A stretch of DNA of 64,000 nt from contig QEYB01000158.1 in NCBI GenBank assembly GCA_017562135.1, positions 62,001 through 126,000 on the forward strand. Direction: 5' to 3'. The number at the start of each line of letters is the position of its first letter. Within the stretch, counting starts at the first letter, position 1. Positions 1 through 14,000 of the stretch are shown one piece after another. This stretch comes from Dipylidium caninum. Its lineage: Eukaryota; Platyhelminthes; Cestoda; Cyclophyllidea; Dipylidiidae. Made by a program: the position numbers and the translations under genes. Under the pieces are notes generated by a model, which made no database searches, was not told where the DNA came from, and was given only the letters and a program-made list of their open reading frames with translations.

Positions 1-3000
1 CAACTTCCCTTTATCCTAGCGTTTGGCCTGACTCTTCCCCTACGGAAAAGCTATGGCCGCGTTCAAGTGGGTCCCTTTTAGCCTTCATCACGCTCATTTT
101 TAGTATCAACGCGTCCCTTTCTCCACCGACATGGTTCAGCACAACGGGGACACGAAGCCAATGGACTATGCTGACCACAGCAGCCCTCGCCTTTGCCGTC
201 CTACTGCGCCTTTGCCGTCCTACTGCGACTCCGGGCTCACCTGTGCCGCGCTCACCTTCCGCCCTTCCGCGAGCTCGTTTCCCCTCGGCGCAATTCAAAT
301 CATTCGTGTACTTACGGCTTTTTAGTAAGGCCGTTTTTCGCGATTAAGATGGCATGTGCGAGGTTTCCACGCTAGTGGCACTGGAAGTCCTCTCTGTCCC
401 AAGGCCGCACAACCTGGTATGCGGGCGCATTTGGACCCAGTTCAAAGGGGAGGGCTTGATGGATGAGTGCCAGTTTCCTTTGCCCTCTATCTCAGTTGTT
501 AAGGGATGAGAAATAATATTCGGGACTTTGTAGATTGCCATTGTCGTCCAACATGACCGCTACTAAAAGGGCGGAGGGAAGAGGTGGTTTTTTAACACTC
601 GACATCCCCTAAATGTTAACAAAATCCTTCATTTGGTACCACTTCGCTTCATTAAACTCTTGGGACATTCGGCCTACGATGGCTTCGTCAGCCAGGGTGC
701 TCCTCTGCGAGTGATTACCGGAAACTAGCCTAACTCGGTTTCAACGTGGCATTGCCGTTTATTCGACGGTCGGGTCTATTAAGGACAGAGTCAGTAAAGC
801 ATCTTCCATTCAACTGTTAGTCTTTAATCTCCTCACGTCACTTATTCGTAACACAATTGGCACAACTTTAAAATTCATCCAAATTCTTCTGATTAACAAC
901 TCACATTGTGCCTACACCTTGTCCGTTTTATCACCTCTGTTCTGAATATTTTAAATCGCCACGTCAAAGCGCTGTCAAGTGGGAACTAACGCGCCGCAAA
1001 CATCAAACATGCCCTCAAGAACGTAGAGGTGGGAGGCAAAGGAGGCGGAAACAACACTTCCGAAGATCTTCATTTCCAGACAGTTAGTGTCTGTTCCCTC
1101 GTGGGTGCCTTGCAGGCCGCCCCCTCTGTTAAACGCCGAACCAGGCGATTATCTTAACCACCCCTCAGCGAAAGTTTCGTTCCCTTGGTGTCTACGCAGT
1201 CAGCGAGAGAGAAAGTGGAATTTGGCAGCCTCGGAGGTAGGAGGAAGACATTTTAACGGCCTGGTGTGGAGGCGGGACTCCTCCGGATGCGCTCCCCACC
1301 ACTTTGCCACTAGTGGTAGCGTCTGTCCGCCTTGTTCTTGCTAGCCTAATCCGGCCACCGTATGTCAAGGCCAGATGGCAAACAGGCCTCAGTGTCCAGA
1401 CGTGTCTACACTGCAGGAAAAAACGTAGACTGAGGGACTAGACTCTTTGTAAACACTGAGAACGTAAAATTCGTCTAGCACGGGCGCATGACTGCAAGTA
1501 GGACAATGGAATGGTGTGTACGCCTCGGTGGAGCTGTCCATCTAAATGTCGTCTACGCTCCACCGACTTCTCTATCCCCGCCGCACAATAGGGTCGCGTG
1601 TTAGTGGACGACGTAACGTCGGTGCTTTCGAGAGTATCCGGGAGCAGACCTCAACATTTCTATAAACATGTGCACCCTATGAGAAGTTTACGCTATTCTC
1701 GCCACCCAGGCTTCGAGGATGCCCTACAGCCTCCATAACTCCCGTCTAACCGACTACCCAAAATGCACTCAGGATCGTTTAAAATTTTTGTATCTCAGCA
1801 CGAGGGATGCGATATTCCCCATCTGGAAGTAATCATTCAGCCGGATGCAAACAACTGTCCTGGTTTGACATGAACACGCGAAACACATCCATCCTCCCGT
1901 TTTTTTCAGGGGTTGTTATTTGTTCGGGTGAACCTCCACCTCCCAGTCCCCTTCGCCCCCTCGACTGGCTGCGTGTGTAACAATGACGACTTGCCATTTA
2001 GGCTTAGTGCCTCCTCATTACTAATGCGCGCACAGTCCCTTCGTCACCTCGGATTATTCAAAATTAGTCTTAGTCAATTACTAGTTTGTAGGTGATATTT
2101 CGTGCTTTTCGGCCTGTGGACTGGCCCTATTCTCATGGTCGGTCGCCTGGCAACGTGTCATGACCATCCAACAGGACCGGATCCACCCACGAATGCAAAT
2201 TATGCTCCATTGTGTGACTAGTTGTGAGCGTTCACTCCTGCGTACGTGCACAAGGTTTCCCCACTCCAACTGCCGTAAATCTTGCAGCCACCCATGTCTC
2301 CCCCACTCCTCCTCCACCCGCTCCAGTCCTCACCCTTCTTTTTTTACCTCTTCGGAAGGCACCAACTTCAAAGGCTCTTATGACAACTGGAGGAGGAGGA
2401 GGCGCGGAAGTGGACGGAGAGGGGTCGGGGCCGAAGGGTACTTTTTTGATATATTCATACAACTCTACTAGGTGCTACCAGCACCTTTCCAGCCATCTGC
2501 ACTTAGGCAACAAAAAAAATGACAGGGAATAAAGACCCAAGTTTGCCCTAAAAGTACACTTGACCGCATAATAGCTAGTCCAGTCATTATTTTTTCCCCG
2601 TGAGGGCATAATATTTCTCAGCCCTCTCCACCCCCACCTCTCCCCCAGTTCTATCATAGCACCATCTGTCGTCTACCAAATGCACAAGGCCACCGGGAAC
2701 AAAAGGGGTTTGGTGAATTGTAACGTGATTTTGACCTTGGGAAACCACGCCTTGGCGACTCCGACGTCAAATGTCCCATGTACTTTGAAAGGTGGTCTCC
2801 TTCCTACCAGCCCTTTGGTGGTAATTCACGCAATTCCTCGACACGAGGGCGTCACTTGGTAAGCCGGGGCTGGTGGTCTTGCGAAGGCCCAACTTCGCCT
2901 CTCAGTGGCCGAATGAGTTGCCGATTCAGCAACTTGCCACCGCGTCGATGTAGGTTTTCGCAGTCCGGCTAATTTTATGGCCATAATGTACCAACAGGAG

Positions 3001-6000
3001 GCAAAATGAACCTGATCCTCATAGGCTTGACGCTTCCCCCTGCACTGCTCCATCATTATATTCTCAAACAACTTCTGTACAGCCTTCATTTACCGCGCAC
3101 ACACCTCGATGGGGACATGTCATATCACAGCAGGGCGTCTTTGGCCCTGAATGGCCCCAGGACCGATGTTCCACAATATTCTGTGTCCACAAACAAACTT
3201 GGGAGTTGGAGAGGAAACCACATTCTCGCCTGCCCACACTCCGACGGAATGTCGGCAGGTTCGGAAGACATTTGTGTTGCAATTTAATTATCATTCGTAA
3301 ATACTTCAACTACTATAAGAGGGCATGACCTTCGAAGGCGTGGAGGCCAACATATGGTCAGCAAACTTTCTGTGCGGACTCAAGCCGACTGAGTTTCTTC
3401 CTGTCGTCGGGGAAAGGATGACCGTCATGGGGAGCATGAAGAGAGACTAAAGAAGCGCTAAATTCCTAGGTATGGCTGAAATTAACAAGAAGAAGTGCGC
3501 TCCTCGCTCAACGGCCCTCACAGGACTCACCTCGCATAAGAGACGTGTTGGGGAAGGATGACCTTGGGACCTCACGGTCAGACGGTGGCAGGGCCTGCTT
3601 CTCCACCTAGTTTGTGAATGTAGAATCCACCACTCTCGTCTGGCAGGGCAACAGAATGTGGATTACGAGATTCTTCATGTACATACCTCCAAGAGCGTCC
3701 ATCATCAAGTTGGAGATGATGGCAACTGCTGGACGAGTAGATGTGCAGAACCCTTTTCTCAAAAGTGACTACACCGGTAAAGAAGCAAGAAATGGCATCA
3801 CCACGATCACGATTTATGATTCAGTTTTGAATAATTTTTCTTTAAAACTACTAATATCTTCGCTAGGAAAGCCTCCAAACCAGTAACATGAGGGTTGAAG
3901 GAATACTTTGTTCTGAAGTTCTACGGATTATTATTGCTGACAGGTAGAAGCCTCCCCTCTTGACCGTCAGCTAAACCGAGACACTAGACAGAGTCCCGTT
4001 CTCTTCAGCGACCATACTCCCAGGCCGCTTTCATCGTCCCCATAACGAAGGACTAAGGATGTGGCCGACACGAGGGGAGGTGGAAGTTCCGACGGGCGCT
4101 GCGACCACCGCTCGAATATGCCTTCCACTAGGATGCAAACTGACAGTGTAACCAGTACCCTCCTTCTCTGCAGAGGTGTAAATCTGCCTCTCGAGGCTAT
4201 TTTTCCGACTTAGTGCCAGCTAAGTAAGCCATGAAATTCACAGTTACTTCCGCCGCCTTTGAATGAATTTCTTTGCTTCGACATTCAAGGCAAGGAGCAG
4301 TAATAAAATTAGGCAATTGGAGAGATTAACGAAACTGCAGAAACCGGCGACAGCCATGACGAATAATTTTTGCAATGTCAAGTAGTCAGACTGTCCAACG
4401 ACGGAGTGGCTGAAACTCCCAACTCACTCGTTTGTGAGTAGGTGAGGAGGGGAAAGAGGAACATTCGCCTCTTCCCCTGAAAAGACTCCTCATCACCATT
4501 ATGCGTTTAAGAATGATCCCCAAGAGGAAATTCAAAATCTCGAGAGTTGCATATCGAGGTGGAAGGGCGGGAGAGAGAGACGACCGCCTTGGCATTGTCA
4601 AGTGGCTTCTGAGTTTACCTTCCTATCCCTAGAGGTAGATTTGTCCGTGGGACTCCACGAGCAGAAATTGCTGCAAAACACCGCCGATATTCCTCAAAAG
4701 ACCGGCGACACTCACACCTGAGAGCGCAAACAAATTCCCGAGCTCCGGTTAACTTACCTACCGGGCCCCTGAATAGACCTGCCACTAACTTCGAGAGGAA
4801 GGGGAAAACGGCATGGCAGTAACTTACTCGCTGGTTTTCCTGACAGCAAGTACCATTTATAAACACCCGCACATCACTTCTGGGATGGAATGACACGAAG
4901 GAGTGTTGAGGCCTGCCTTCTAACGTGTATTACGTGACGGACATCTAGTACAATTTGCCCCAGACCGGATTCCCGAGGTGGAAGGGCCATCGTCGCTCCC
5001 CGAGACAAGGAAAGTTGACGTCAAGGCGCAGCAATTCATCTCGGTCTGTTCTCGGCGTCGCAGGGATTGAGCTCTCCCACCCACTGAGCGGTGTCTTTGG
5101 TCTAGCCACAAAAAGACCTCACTTTATTAAACGAGCTTCCTCTCAGTCCTCAGCAGCGATTGTGCTCAGGCGGTGGTATTAGTTGACAGGAGGGGTTTAA
5201 AGTCATTACCATAGTCGATGGCCCATTCTTTGTGAATTAGTAAGCGGGTATGTTTTGTACCCTGGCGTTGCTAAGACTTCTGTGCTGTCGCATTGGCCGC
5301 ATTACTCGAGGCAGGATTACACTTGCCCCACTCCTTCCCCTGCTCCATACGGCGAAAGGGGCTTATCTTCCCTCAACTTGCGGTGGCTCTTTGGGTATGA
5401 AATATCCACGCGAAAGCGTCGGGATTATGACATGTCCCAACAACCACCAAATTCTGGGTAAAGTGCCGTCCCTACAACTCTGTTTCGTTTGACTCAGATA
5501 CGAGAGGACAAACGCTAACGACATGAAATTAACGCCGCTGGACATTGGAAACCACGGCCTGCTGAGGAACTATTACCATCACCCTATCGTGCCTGCTTGA
5601 ACACGACCAATTTGCTGAGGAGCGGACGTGTCACATATATGTGACGCGAGGGATGAATTTGGCAAATATCAAGAGCACTGCTTCCGCCTTCTGTTCAGAA
5701 GATTTATGTTGTGTTATAAAAGGCACTGCGAGTACAAAGTCCACTTGAAGGACTTCAAGGTTATTACGCAGTAATAGCCGAAGTCAATAAGCTGGCGTCG
5801 AGCCACCTCGTCTCTCCCCATTCGCGCCCTTCACGATTGCTGGGGAAGCTCGAGTTTCTGGAATAAGACAGCTGAATGGGACGATATCGCTGGCGGGGGC
5901 AACTGCAGCAGTTCAAAAGAACATAGTTCTGTTCCAGACAGCCACCCATCTACAGAGTCGGCGTGCAATGACTTCCATGATAATTCACAGTCCCCTGGTT

Positions 6001-7860
6001 GCCACCTGACACTTGACTGTCCACTTCCTAGTCACAACCCATTCCAAGTTTTCGTCGAGCACGTGAGAGTAAAACGAGTCGGCGCTCAGTGGCAGACACA
6101 GAATGTTGCCCAAAATTATATACATTGCTTCTCCCCCACCTACCGGCTATTTGAGGAATCTCTACGCCTTTCAACGTCGTCGTCTACGCGACATCCCCAT
6201 TTCGTCAACCTGGGCTCCCATTCGTTGTCGTTCGTCACAGGCCCGAATCGAAACAAAGGTTCCTTTCGCTATGGCCACCGACGGAAATGGAGCAATTTTT
6301 TGACATACTCGTCACCCTCAACATTGAATTATCAAACTCTCTGATCTAGAGCGGACCGATTACCTCTTTCCCTTCCCTCTGTTCCCCCCACCCCCCCCCG
6401 CCGGTCTCCTTCGGCCGCCGCGACTTCCCTTTGATCAGGTATTATTCAATCCTGCATGTCCCATTAACTACAGAAGCATTTCTGACCAATAAAACCTCTC
6501 ATTTAATTAAATATTCACACACAAACACAAACTCACACACCTGCAAACACACGAGGGTTGAGGCAGAGACCGCCAGTCCATGAGCCAAGCGTGCACATTA
6601 TACTCCCTTTCCCCGGACTTAGTCATCGAAACATGAAGGGGACAAGAGGCAAGGCCATGGGACCGAATGGGATGCGCTTTTATGGCTCCATTCTTGTGTT
6701 TTCGCCACTCTCTGTATGCGTGCGTGTTTGTAGCCTTTATCTTGGTTGACCAGCAAGCGTTTTATGGTGGTGTCGGGGAGGGAGGGAGGGAGGGAGGAGG
6801 GAGGACGAGATGAAAGGCTCTTGTAATTTCGTCCTAAAACCCTGCGACAGTCCACCTAACCGTCCCCTAAGCCCACTGGCCTCTCCGTTTGCCATCCCGC
6901 CACCCGACAATCTCTAAACCCCCGGCGTTAATTAAGGCGAAGCGATTGAAGGAAGGTGCGAGACGACAGAAAGCGCTAATATCCGAATGCTTTGAGAGGG
7001 ATGGGAATTTACAGCGACAGCCGTACACTGTACACACCGGCCGGGGAAGAAGGGGAGGGAGGAAATTTGGCGGACGGACTGGCGGACAGAAGGGAAGTTG
7101 GCTGGATACGAAGGCAATGTGGAGGGAATTGAGAAAGGCGGCGTCCAACGAGGGCGATAAGGAAGCAAATTAATTTCCAACTTAACGTCTCTCCATTTCT
7201 TTCAATAGTTTCAAACTATTAAGACAAGTTAAATAATCGCGGGACAGAAAATCAGCCAACGACAACCAACTCATCTGCTTATGCGGAAACAGATTTGCTC
7301 TCGTCATCGATGATGATCTCCAGCAGGGGAGAGTGAAAGGAAATAAGCGAGATATTTTGTCGAAATGGACATCCCCACACCCCCCGGCATTATTTGTGGC
7401 CGCAAGTCAGTCTCAAACAAAAAGCGCGTTCATTTTGCGAATATTCGATCAGTTCTGCTGAAGTGACTGTCATCGGCGGTGGACACTTTCTCGCCTGTTT
7501 GAAAACTTCGCCCAGCGGCGGAAAGAACGGAGCTGAGTGCCGAAGGTGCACACCACTCGGCCGAGGGCAAAGGAGAGGAAACACGATGGTTAGGAGCACA
7601 TGCTCATATTCCAAGGGTGAGGGTGGGGGAAGGGGCAGGGTTTTCTGCAATCAAATCATCCACAAGAGGTCGAGGGCTCACACGATCACCGGGTGTCGGC
7701 GAAACTACTGAAAAATGGGGACCCGTGAAAAAGAAGTGGACAAGCTCGGAACAGGAAAAAGTGTAGATCCTATTAATTGTGCCGACAAAGTCGCCAATTT
7801 CCTATACAAAATGATGGGATATAAAAAGGCAGAAATATTCGTCTGAGGTTAAATTCAACG
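1..7860. other. Region without a supported gene
   Basis: Only short open stretches (under about 105 codons) occur, on both strands and overlapping one another. None shows a recognisable motif or a chain of splice sites with matching phases. The stretch 3,614-3,886 (+) is open for 90 codons and 4,615-4,896 (-) for 93, but neither has further support. Simple-sequence patches include a C-rich run near 6,385-6,402, CA-rich sequence near 6,517-6,552 and a GGGA tract near 6,777-6,800. I read this as intergenic sequence or a long intron. Confidence 0.5.
5630..5645. repeat. 16-bp perfect palindrome, first of two copies
   Basis: GTCACATATATGTGAC reads the same on both strands. It lies inside the 20-bp string ACGTGTCACATATATGTGAC (5,626-5,645), which occurs again near 26,260. 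Such a site could bind a dimeric protein or be part of a dispersed repeat. The function is unknown. Confidence 0.6.
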
Positions 7861-7869
7861 AGGCATGTA

Positions 7870-10800
7870 AATGGCGAAAGAGTCAATGTATGCCACTTCA
7901 GGACCAACATCATCATCATCAACAACGGATCGCACACGAGACAAAATAAAAAACATACGCTTAAGTGCCTCGACCGTACAATGTAACAATCTGCGGCCGA
8001 TATTTCCATCGCGCCCCGACCCCCACGCCCCCACGCCCCCATGGCCGCCCCCATTGCAGTTGGCGGTGCCGGTGCCGGTGCCGGTGCGGTGGAGGTGGAG
8101 GTGGAGTTGGCGATGGAGGTGGAGGTGGAGTCGCCACTGCCCCTCTTCGTCCAGGTCGTCTGTTGCACAACTTGCAAATTAAGAGCGAAACGTAGCGGAA
8201 CGGAGAGGAGTAGACCTAGACTGGAATGCATGCTTCCTCAATGCTTCCTCAACCACGAAATCACACGAGTTGTCGGTGAGGAGCGGCGGCGCAAAACATC
8301 AAAGGGTGCAGTGAAATGCCACCAATCTCCCACAAATACGACATTGCAATGGTCACTCCACACAAATAGAAAAGTGGCGAGACAAAGAGAAGACGACAAA
8401 AATATGCAGATGAATGTGGGCAAATGCGGATATCGTCGAGGAGACGTGGATTCAGTCAGGTGGTCGTTCGGTTAGTCAGTCGGCTGCTCACCGGCCTCCA
8501 CGCGGCAGGAGTACCGACTCGTCCGTGTGTCCACAACTCCGAGTTCTCACAAGTGGTTCGGTGGAGGGTCGATCACTCCGCGCACTCCTCACTCCCCAAC
8601 CACCCAACCACCCAACCACCCAACCACCCAACCACTCAAACACCCGCCCACCTCAGGAGGATGCTCTTTCGTCTATTCGACCAGCGTCAGCGTTGTCAGT
8701 CGCTCTGGACGAGGTGAAACATCGCTGGTCTGCACCAATGGCCGCATCCACCACTCATTCACAATTAATGCGAGGAAGGGGGTGACCACCAGGGGCACGG
8801 TAAGTGGGGGGAGTGGGTGGGACGGGGGGACGGGGGGGGCGGGGCAGGGCAGGGCAGACAGGACAGGGCAGTTTGGTTTGTCACGCCTCCACGCTGAGAC
8901 CGTCCAGACGCCGCCACTGACTGACGCGGCTTCGTCATCAACACGGTCCCACACAGTGACACCTCCACACGTAGACCGCCACACCTCCCGACTGTCGACT
9001 CCCCCCATCTTGTCTTTCACACACCCTTCGCCCTCGCATCAACCCACGCCAAAGTCGACGCCGTGCGACACTCTCGTGGCACCGGTCGCGGTGGTCGAAA
9101 GCGAGAGAGACACACGTGCAGACGAGACGAGACGAGACGAGACGAGTGATGCAGCACGGCGAAATTCGCTTCGCGCCACAAGCTCCGCCACCCTTCACAG
9201 CTCGCCAACGCCTCTCCCACAAACCAACGTCTCTGCTCTTCAGACAAACATGCGAGTCGCGCCAATGTCAACGCGACTGAGCCATCACTAAGCACATTTC
9301 ATCCTCTTCTCCACTTCCCTAACCGATGGGCACTCGATCTCCTGTAGTCTCTCTCATTTCCCCAAGCCCTCCTCCCTCCTTCATTTTCCCTCCTACCTCT
9401 TGTTCTCGCTCTCCTCTCCTCTCCTCTCCTCTCCTCTCTCTCTCCTCTCCTTCCTCAGTCTCTCACGCCTTTTTCCCCACCTCCGACAACCGACGTCTCA
9501 TCCTTCGCCTCACCTTCCACACACACACACACACACACATTCCCACATGCCTGCTCAATATGAGTGCATTTGTTGTCATCGAGGCAGCACAGCTGCCAAT
9601 CGCATATTCAAGCCCACCACCACCACCCCACATCCACTAGCAACCACTGCTGCCCCACCGGTCACATCACCGCAAAGACATGACAAGACAAGACGAGACA
9701 AGACGAGACAAGACAAGTCGATGCATCCACTGAACTTTCGTTTAACCTGCCACTCTGCCTCCACGTCTTCCCTCGCATCACATCCGCATCCGCATCCGCA
9801 TCCGCACCCACACCTCGCACCGCACACCTCACCTCCACTAAGAGACACACTTCATCCCCGTCACTCGCGTCCACCGCCTTCAGCGGCCTCACCACTCGCT
9901 GCCATCACCGCCTTAACTGCTCACGTCCTTCTCCTACCACTGACTGATTCGACTGCTCCACCGTGCCTCCTCCAGCTCCTCAATGCCCACCACCGCCTTC
10001 GCCTGACCACACCACTCTGTCACTTGTCGGCATGCCGAGATGCCTCAACAGCCCTCCGCCCTCGGCCCACCCCCGTCGCCCCATTCTCACGTGGCCTCCA
10101 GCACATTCCACCACCTCACCGCCACCTCCCCTCACCTCCTGCCCATTGACGGACTCGTCAATCCTCACTTCTCCTCCGCCGCTTACTTCCTTCATCCCCT
10201 CACCCGTGCACAGGCGCCCTCCACAACACCGACACCGATACCAACAACCATAACCGGGCAACACTTTGTCGCCCCTGTCGCCCCCTGTCGCCCCCTGTCG
10301 CATTCTCCGCCACCTGCGAGAGACAGCACGGGAGATCACTGACACCCACGTGATGTGGTGTGTTTGTGTTTGCCGACACGATGATAAATGGGTGCACGCC
10401 ACAACATCTTCAACCGGCCAACACTCGTGGCAAAGGTGATGGGTTGAGTGAGCAAAACGTCGTCTCGGTGTGGCTCCCCGTGAGGCCCTCCACATCTCCG
10501 ACTGCGAGTCAGCCTCCCCACTCTGCCTCACCCTGCCTCACCCTGCCCACCCTGCCTCACCCTGCCCCACCCTCCCCACCCTCCTGCCCTACCACACCCC
10601 GCTCCTCCCGTGCCTCCTCGCCACTCCGAGTGCCTCCGAGCGCCTCTCCACCCCACCCCACCCCACCCACCCCACCCCACCCCATCCCATCCATCACATC
10701 ACATCCCATCACATCACATCACATCCACTGCGCTTGTTTGTCCACCACACACCACACACCACACACCACACGCCCACCGTGTGAGCGCTCCACTTCAAGG

Positions 10801-11003
10801 TTGCTGCAGCCTCCTCGGTGGCCACACCCATTATGCGACTGAAGCCTCGCTCCTCAGCGCCGAGGACGAGTCAAGCCTGCGTTCCCACCACTACGTGCCC
10901 GGTGGAGAGAGAATGACAGGAAGGCGAAGCAAATTCGCTCTCATCGGCTACTCAATCCCAAACGACTTTCTCGGCCTATTTCACTCATTCTCCACACAAT
11001 TTC
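7870..11003 (+). repeat. Left arm of a large inverted repeat
   Basis: This arm matches the reverse complement of about 16,405-19,735 in the same order along its whole length. Examples are the stretch at 7,925-8,012 against 19,560-19,655, and 10,890-11,000 against 16,408-16,520. The arms differ by substitutions and mainly by changes in the length of simple repeats. Within the arm are tandem patches of AACCACCC (about 8,595-8,645), ACGAG (about 9,123-9,147), TCTCC (about 9,409-9,450), AC (about 9,518-9,538), ATCCGC (about 9,780-9,806) and CACCC/CATCA types (10,650-10,770). Open stretches of up to 254 codons are low-complexity products of these repeats. The outer edge is diffuse, so its position is accurate only to some tens of bases. 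Confidence 0.85.
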
Positions 11004-14000
11004 AAATTGTTCCCAAGTTTTATCACAATAACCTCCCACCCATGTTTCGACTTTTCAACATGACTTGAATCCTGCATTTTTGCTGAATCACTAAATCAGC
11101 TAAGTTAAATTTGTCTCAGTGGAGGATGAAATGTCCTTTGAGTAATTTTTCTTCCTTTAATGTGTCTGCTTGAATGCGATACAATCGGTGCTTTGACATA
11201 CAAATTTCTGTCCTTCTCCACGCTAATCTAGCCCGTCATCATTCCTCCTGCCCCGTGATAAATCACGTTGGGCTTACAAGTGACTCATATTTCACATTTT
11301 GACACAACTGGAAGCCTTTCTCGTTCACAAATCGAATAACTCTTCCTCGTCGCCTTCCCCAGGGTAAAACTGATTCTTCTAATTAAGCAAAGCCCCTCTT
11401 AAATGATTAATGAAACGCATGCAGTCTTCATCAACTGCAGTATATAACTCGTCCCAATACCCATGCGTTGACAAGATACTACTGATAAGCTTTAATCTTC
11501 AAGGTCTTCAATCACCTTAGCACAGCGGAATCGAGTCTCAATGAGATTTGCCGAATGATGTACAGACGCCTCAACCAATGGAATGCCACCGTCGAGAGTA
11601 AACACTCTAAAAGTCTGCCGAACTAAATTTCAACCTTTGTCCCTCGCTGGGTGCAGTGATACATTAGTATCCCTCGCCGCCATTGGAGTATGAAGTTTCG
11701 GTTCTCCTTCTAGGCCATAAAAGTAACAAAAAATGCGAGGCATGGGCGGAATGGATCTCAGGCGGAAAGCCGGAAACTGTCAGGCTGATTAGAAAAGTGC
11801 ACTTTCGCATTCATTACCCTAGCGCGCGCGAGAGAGTACGCGTGCACGCACGCACGCATGCACGCACGCGGAGCCACAGGAGTGTTTGGTACGCTAGCGT
11901 GCGTACGTGTGCGTGCGAGCATAAACACGTGTGACAGCAGCAGCAGCAGTTGTGTGAACTTAGTAACTAGGCTGCCCGACTTTCGACAATGTGTATCGTT
12001 TAATCGATGAACCCTAATTAACACTGTGCAATTTGCATATCGATTAACCTCACCTAATTGTGCCCATTGATCAATTTTTGTCCCAATTCGGCTCGGTGGA
12101 TGGCGAAATTTACGGTGGCATCCGCTCCGACCGCGAATGCCATTACCACAACTGTTATGGTCTAAGACTGGGTTAAAATGCGGAAATAGGGGGCATTCAG
12201 TCATTCAAACTGGCTCTAGAGATGACTCATCGTTGTTATTTTCAAAACACCAAATCGCAGATGGTTTGGTGGTGCTGGTGGTGATGTTGTTGTTTTCGGT
12301 CTGTCAAGTGTCCCCAGGCACGATCGAGCCCTCCTTCGTAAACAAGGAAACGGGCCCGCCATCCAACTCGTGCAATGAAATAGTATTGAGCGGCCAGGTG
12401 TCAAATTCACTCGGCCACATCTGATAGAAGGGCACAGATTCAACTGTCCCCTCCCCATCCCCACGACAACCGCGAAATGACTTCTCACCATATCCACAAC
12501 TGGATTCGTTGAAGGCAACTGCCATCTATGCCGGTCCCCGTGTGGCACACAACTGAGACAATTAATTTGCCATCGAAAGACACTGTGATAAAACTAATCT
12601 CCGGCGCGACGTTTATCTCTTTTCAATTGACCAGATCCGTAGCCTTGAGAGGCATACTTCGGCAAAACATGGCGATGCACGAAGCAGATCGGCACTCGCC
12701 TGATATCCCTCTGTTACGTGCTCTGACTCATCGCAGCAGGAAAATCGATAAACAAGAGGGTAGAGAAAAATCGATCGCGATATGCATCTGAGCATACTTT
12801 TAAAGTGTGTACCACTCAAGTTATGGTCACGGGATCTCCTTCGGTTTGTTTTTACTTTGATATCTGACGGCCACGCGTGTTTGATTCATACGCGCCGTCA
12901 AGTCAGATTAACTGAGCAGATGTCCGGTCGCCATAAAACGCGGGGATTGTGTATTGAAGGAGCGTATTCCACGCACTCCCACCACCGCTCTGATGTGATG
13001 AGGCCGGCTGGGGGTTGGTTTTTTTTTCTTCCTTTCAGACGGGAACAGGCACGCAATGGCCCAATACCTGAGAGCGGTCTGTGTGTTTTTGACCATGGTC
13101 AGAATAAATCATGCATGAGGCGAGGAGTGAAAGTGTCTAGCGACTGTGTGAAGCCAGAATATTTCGCCTTCCAACCATTCGTGGCGACCCTTATTATAAA
13201 TCATAATTTTAAAATTTGCTTACACACGTGACCAGTGGCACACGATCAAAGTATAACCAGGATGAAAATTGGGAGGAATTCTCTAACACCGACATCATCA
13301 TTCGGGCCGAAACAAGTTGCCGCATGAATTTACGTTAAGATTAATTCCAAAAGTGCTGAGAGAAAGAGTCATCATTTAGCGAGTGAACAGTCACTGCTGT
13401 GCTGCCTGAACAGTTCTTCGAAGGCTGACCACGAGCATCTTGTCTTGACTTATTTGATGAACTTGGAAATACTTCCGACAGGATCCGCCCAGGAAAAAGA
13501 AAACAATGTTCCCTTTGAGCGATACACACCTGTGGCAATCTTGGAGTAAGGTGTCATCAACTAATTTGTTGTCTTGGCTTACCAGAAGCCAATGACAGCA
13601 GGACTAATTAGTCGAATGACACGCCTACCTTTTCCTTCCTCTTGCAATAACGAGGATGGTAGCCCAACCGGTATCGCCATCCAAAAATTTACTCGAAATA
13701 TCAATTTATATGTCAGGTTAGAGCCAATTGAGTCACCTTTGGTGCACATCTCTCTCTGTGCTAAATGATGACAGATTTTCTTTTGTACAAAATGTACTTC
13801 ACCTCCTGTGCCTTTTCGTACTGGTCTGTGGCTTAGCATCTCCGGTCGTGGAGCATGACATTTCGTTTGTCGTCGAGGCGTCGTCGAGGCACCACAGCCC
13901 CCATTATCCGGTTCCACCAACTCCCACATGGCCTGTAGCAAAGTCAACGGACGGGGAATTTTGTCTTGATTAAACTTGGCCGTTTTGACAAAGTAAACTC

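Noticed and set aside
4615..4896. Minus-strand open frame of 93 codons
   Set aside because: Composition is passable, but there is no motif, no splice partner in phase and no promoter signal.
8527..10149. Long open frames of about 250 codons (8,527-9,291 and 9,400-10,149, plus strand)
   Set aside because: They consist of Pro/Thr/His/Ser-rich low-complexity sequence made by tandem repeats, overlap other open frames on both strands, and are broken or altered in the other arm of the inverted repeat.
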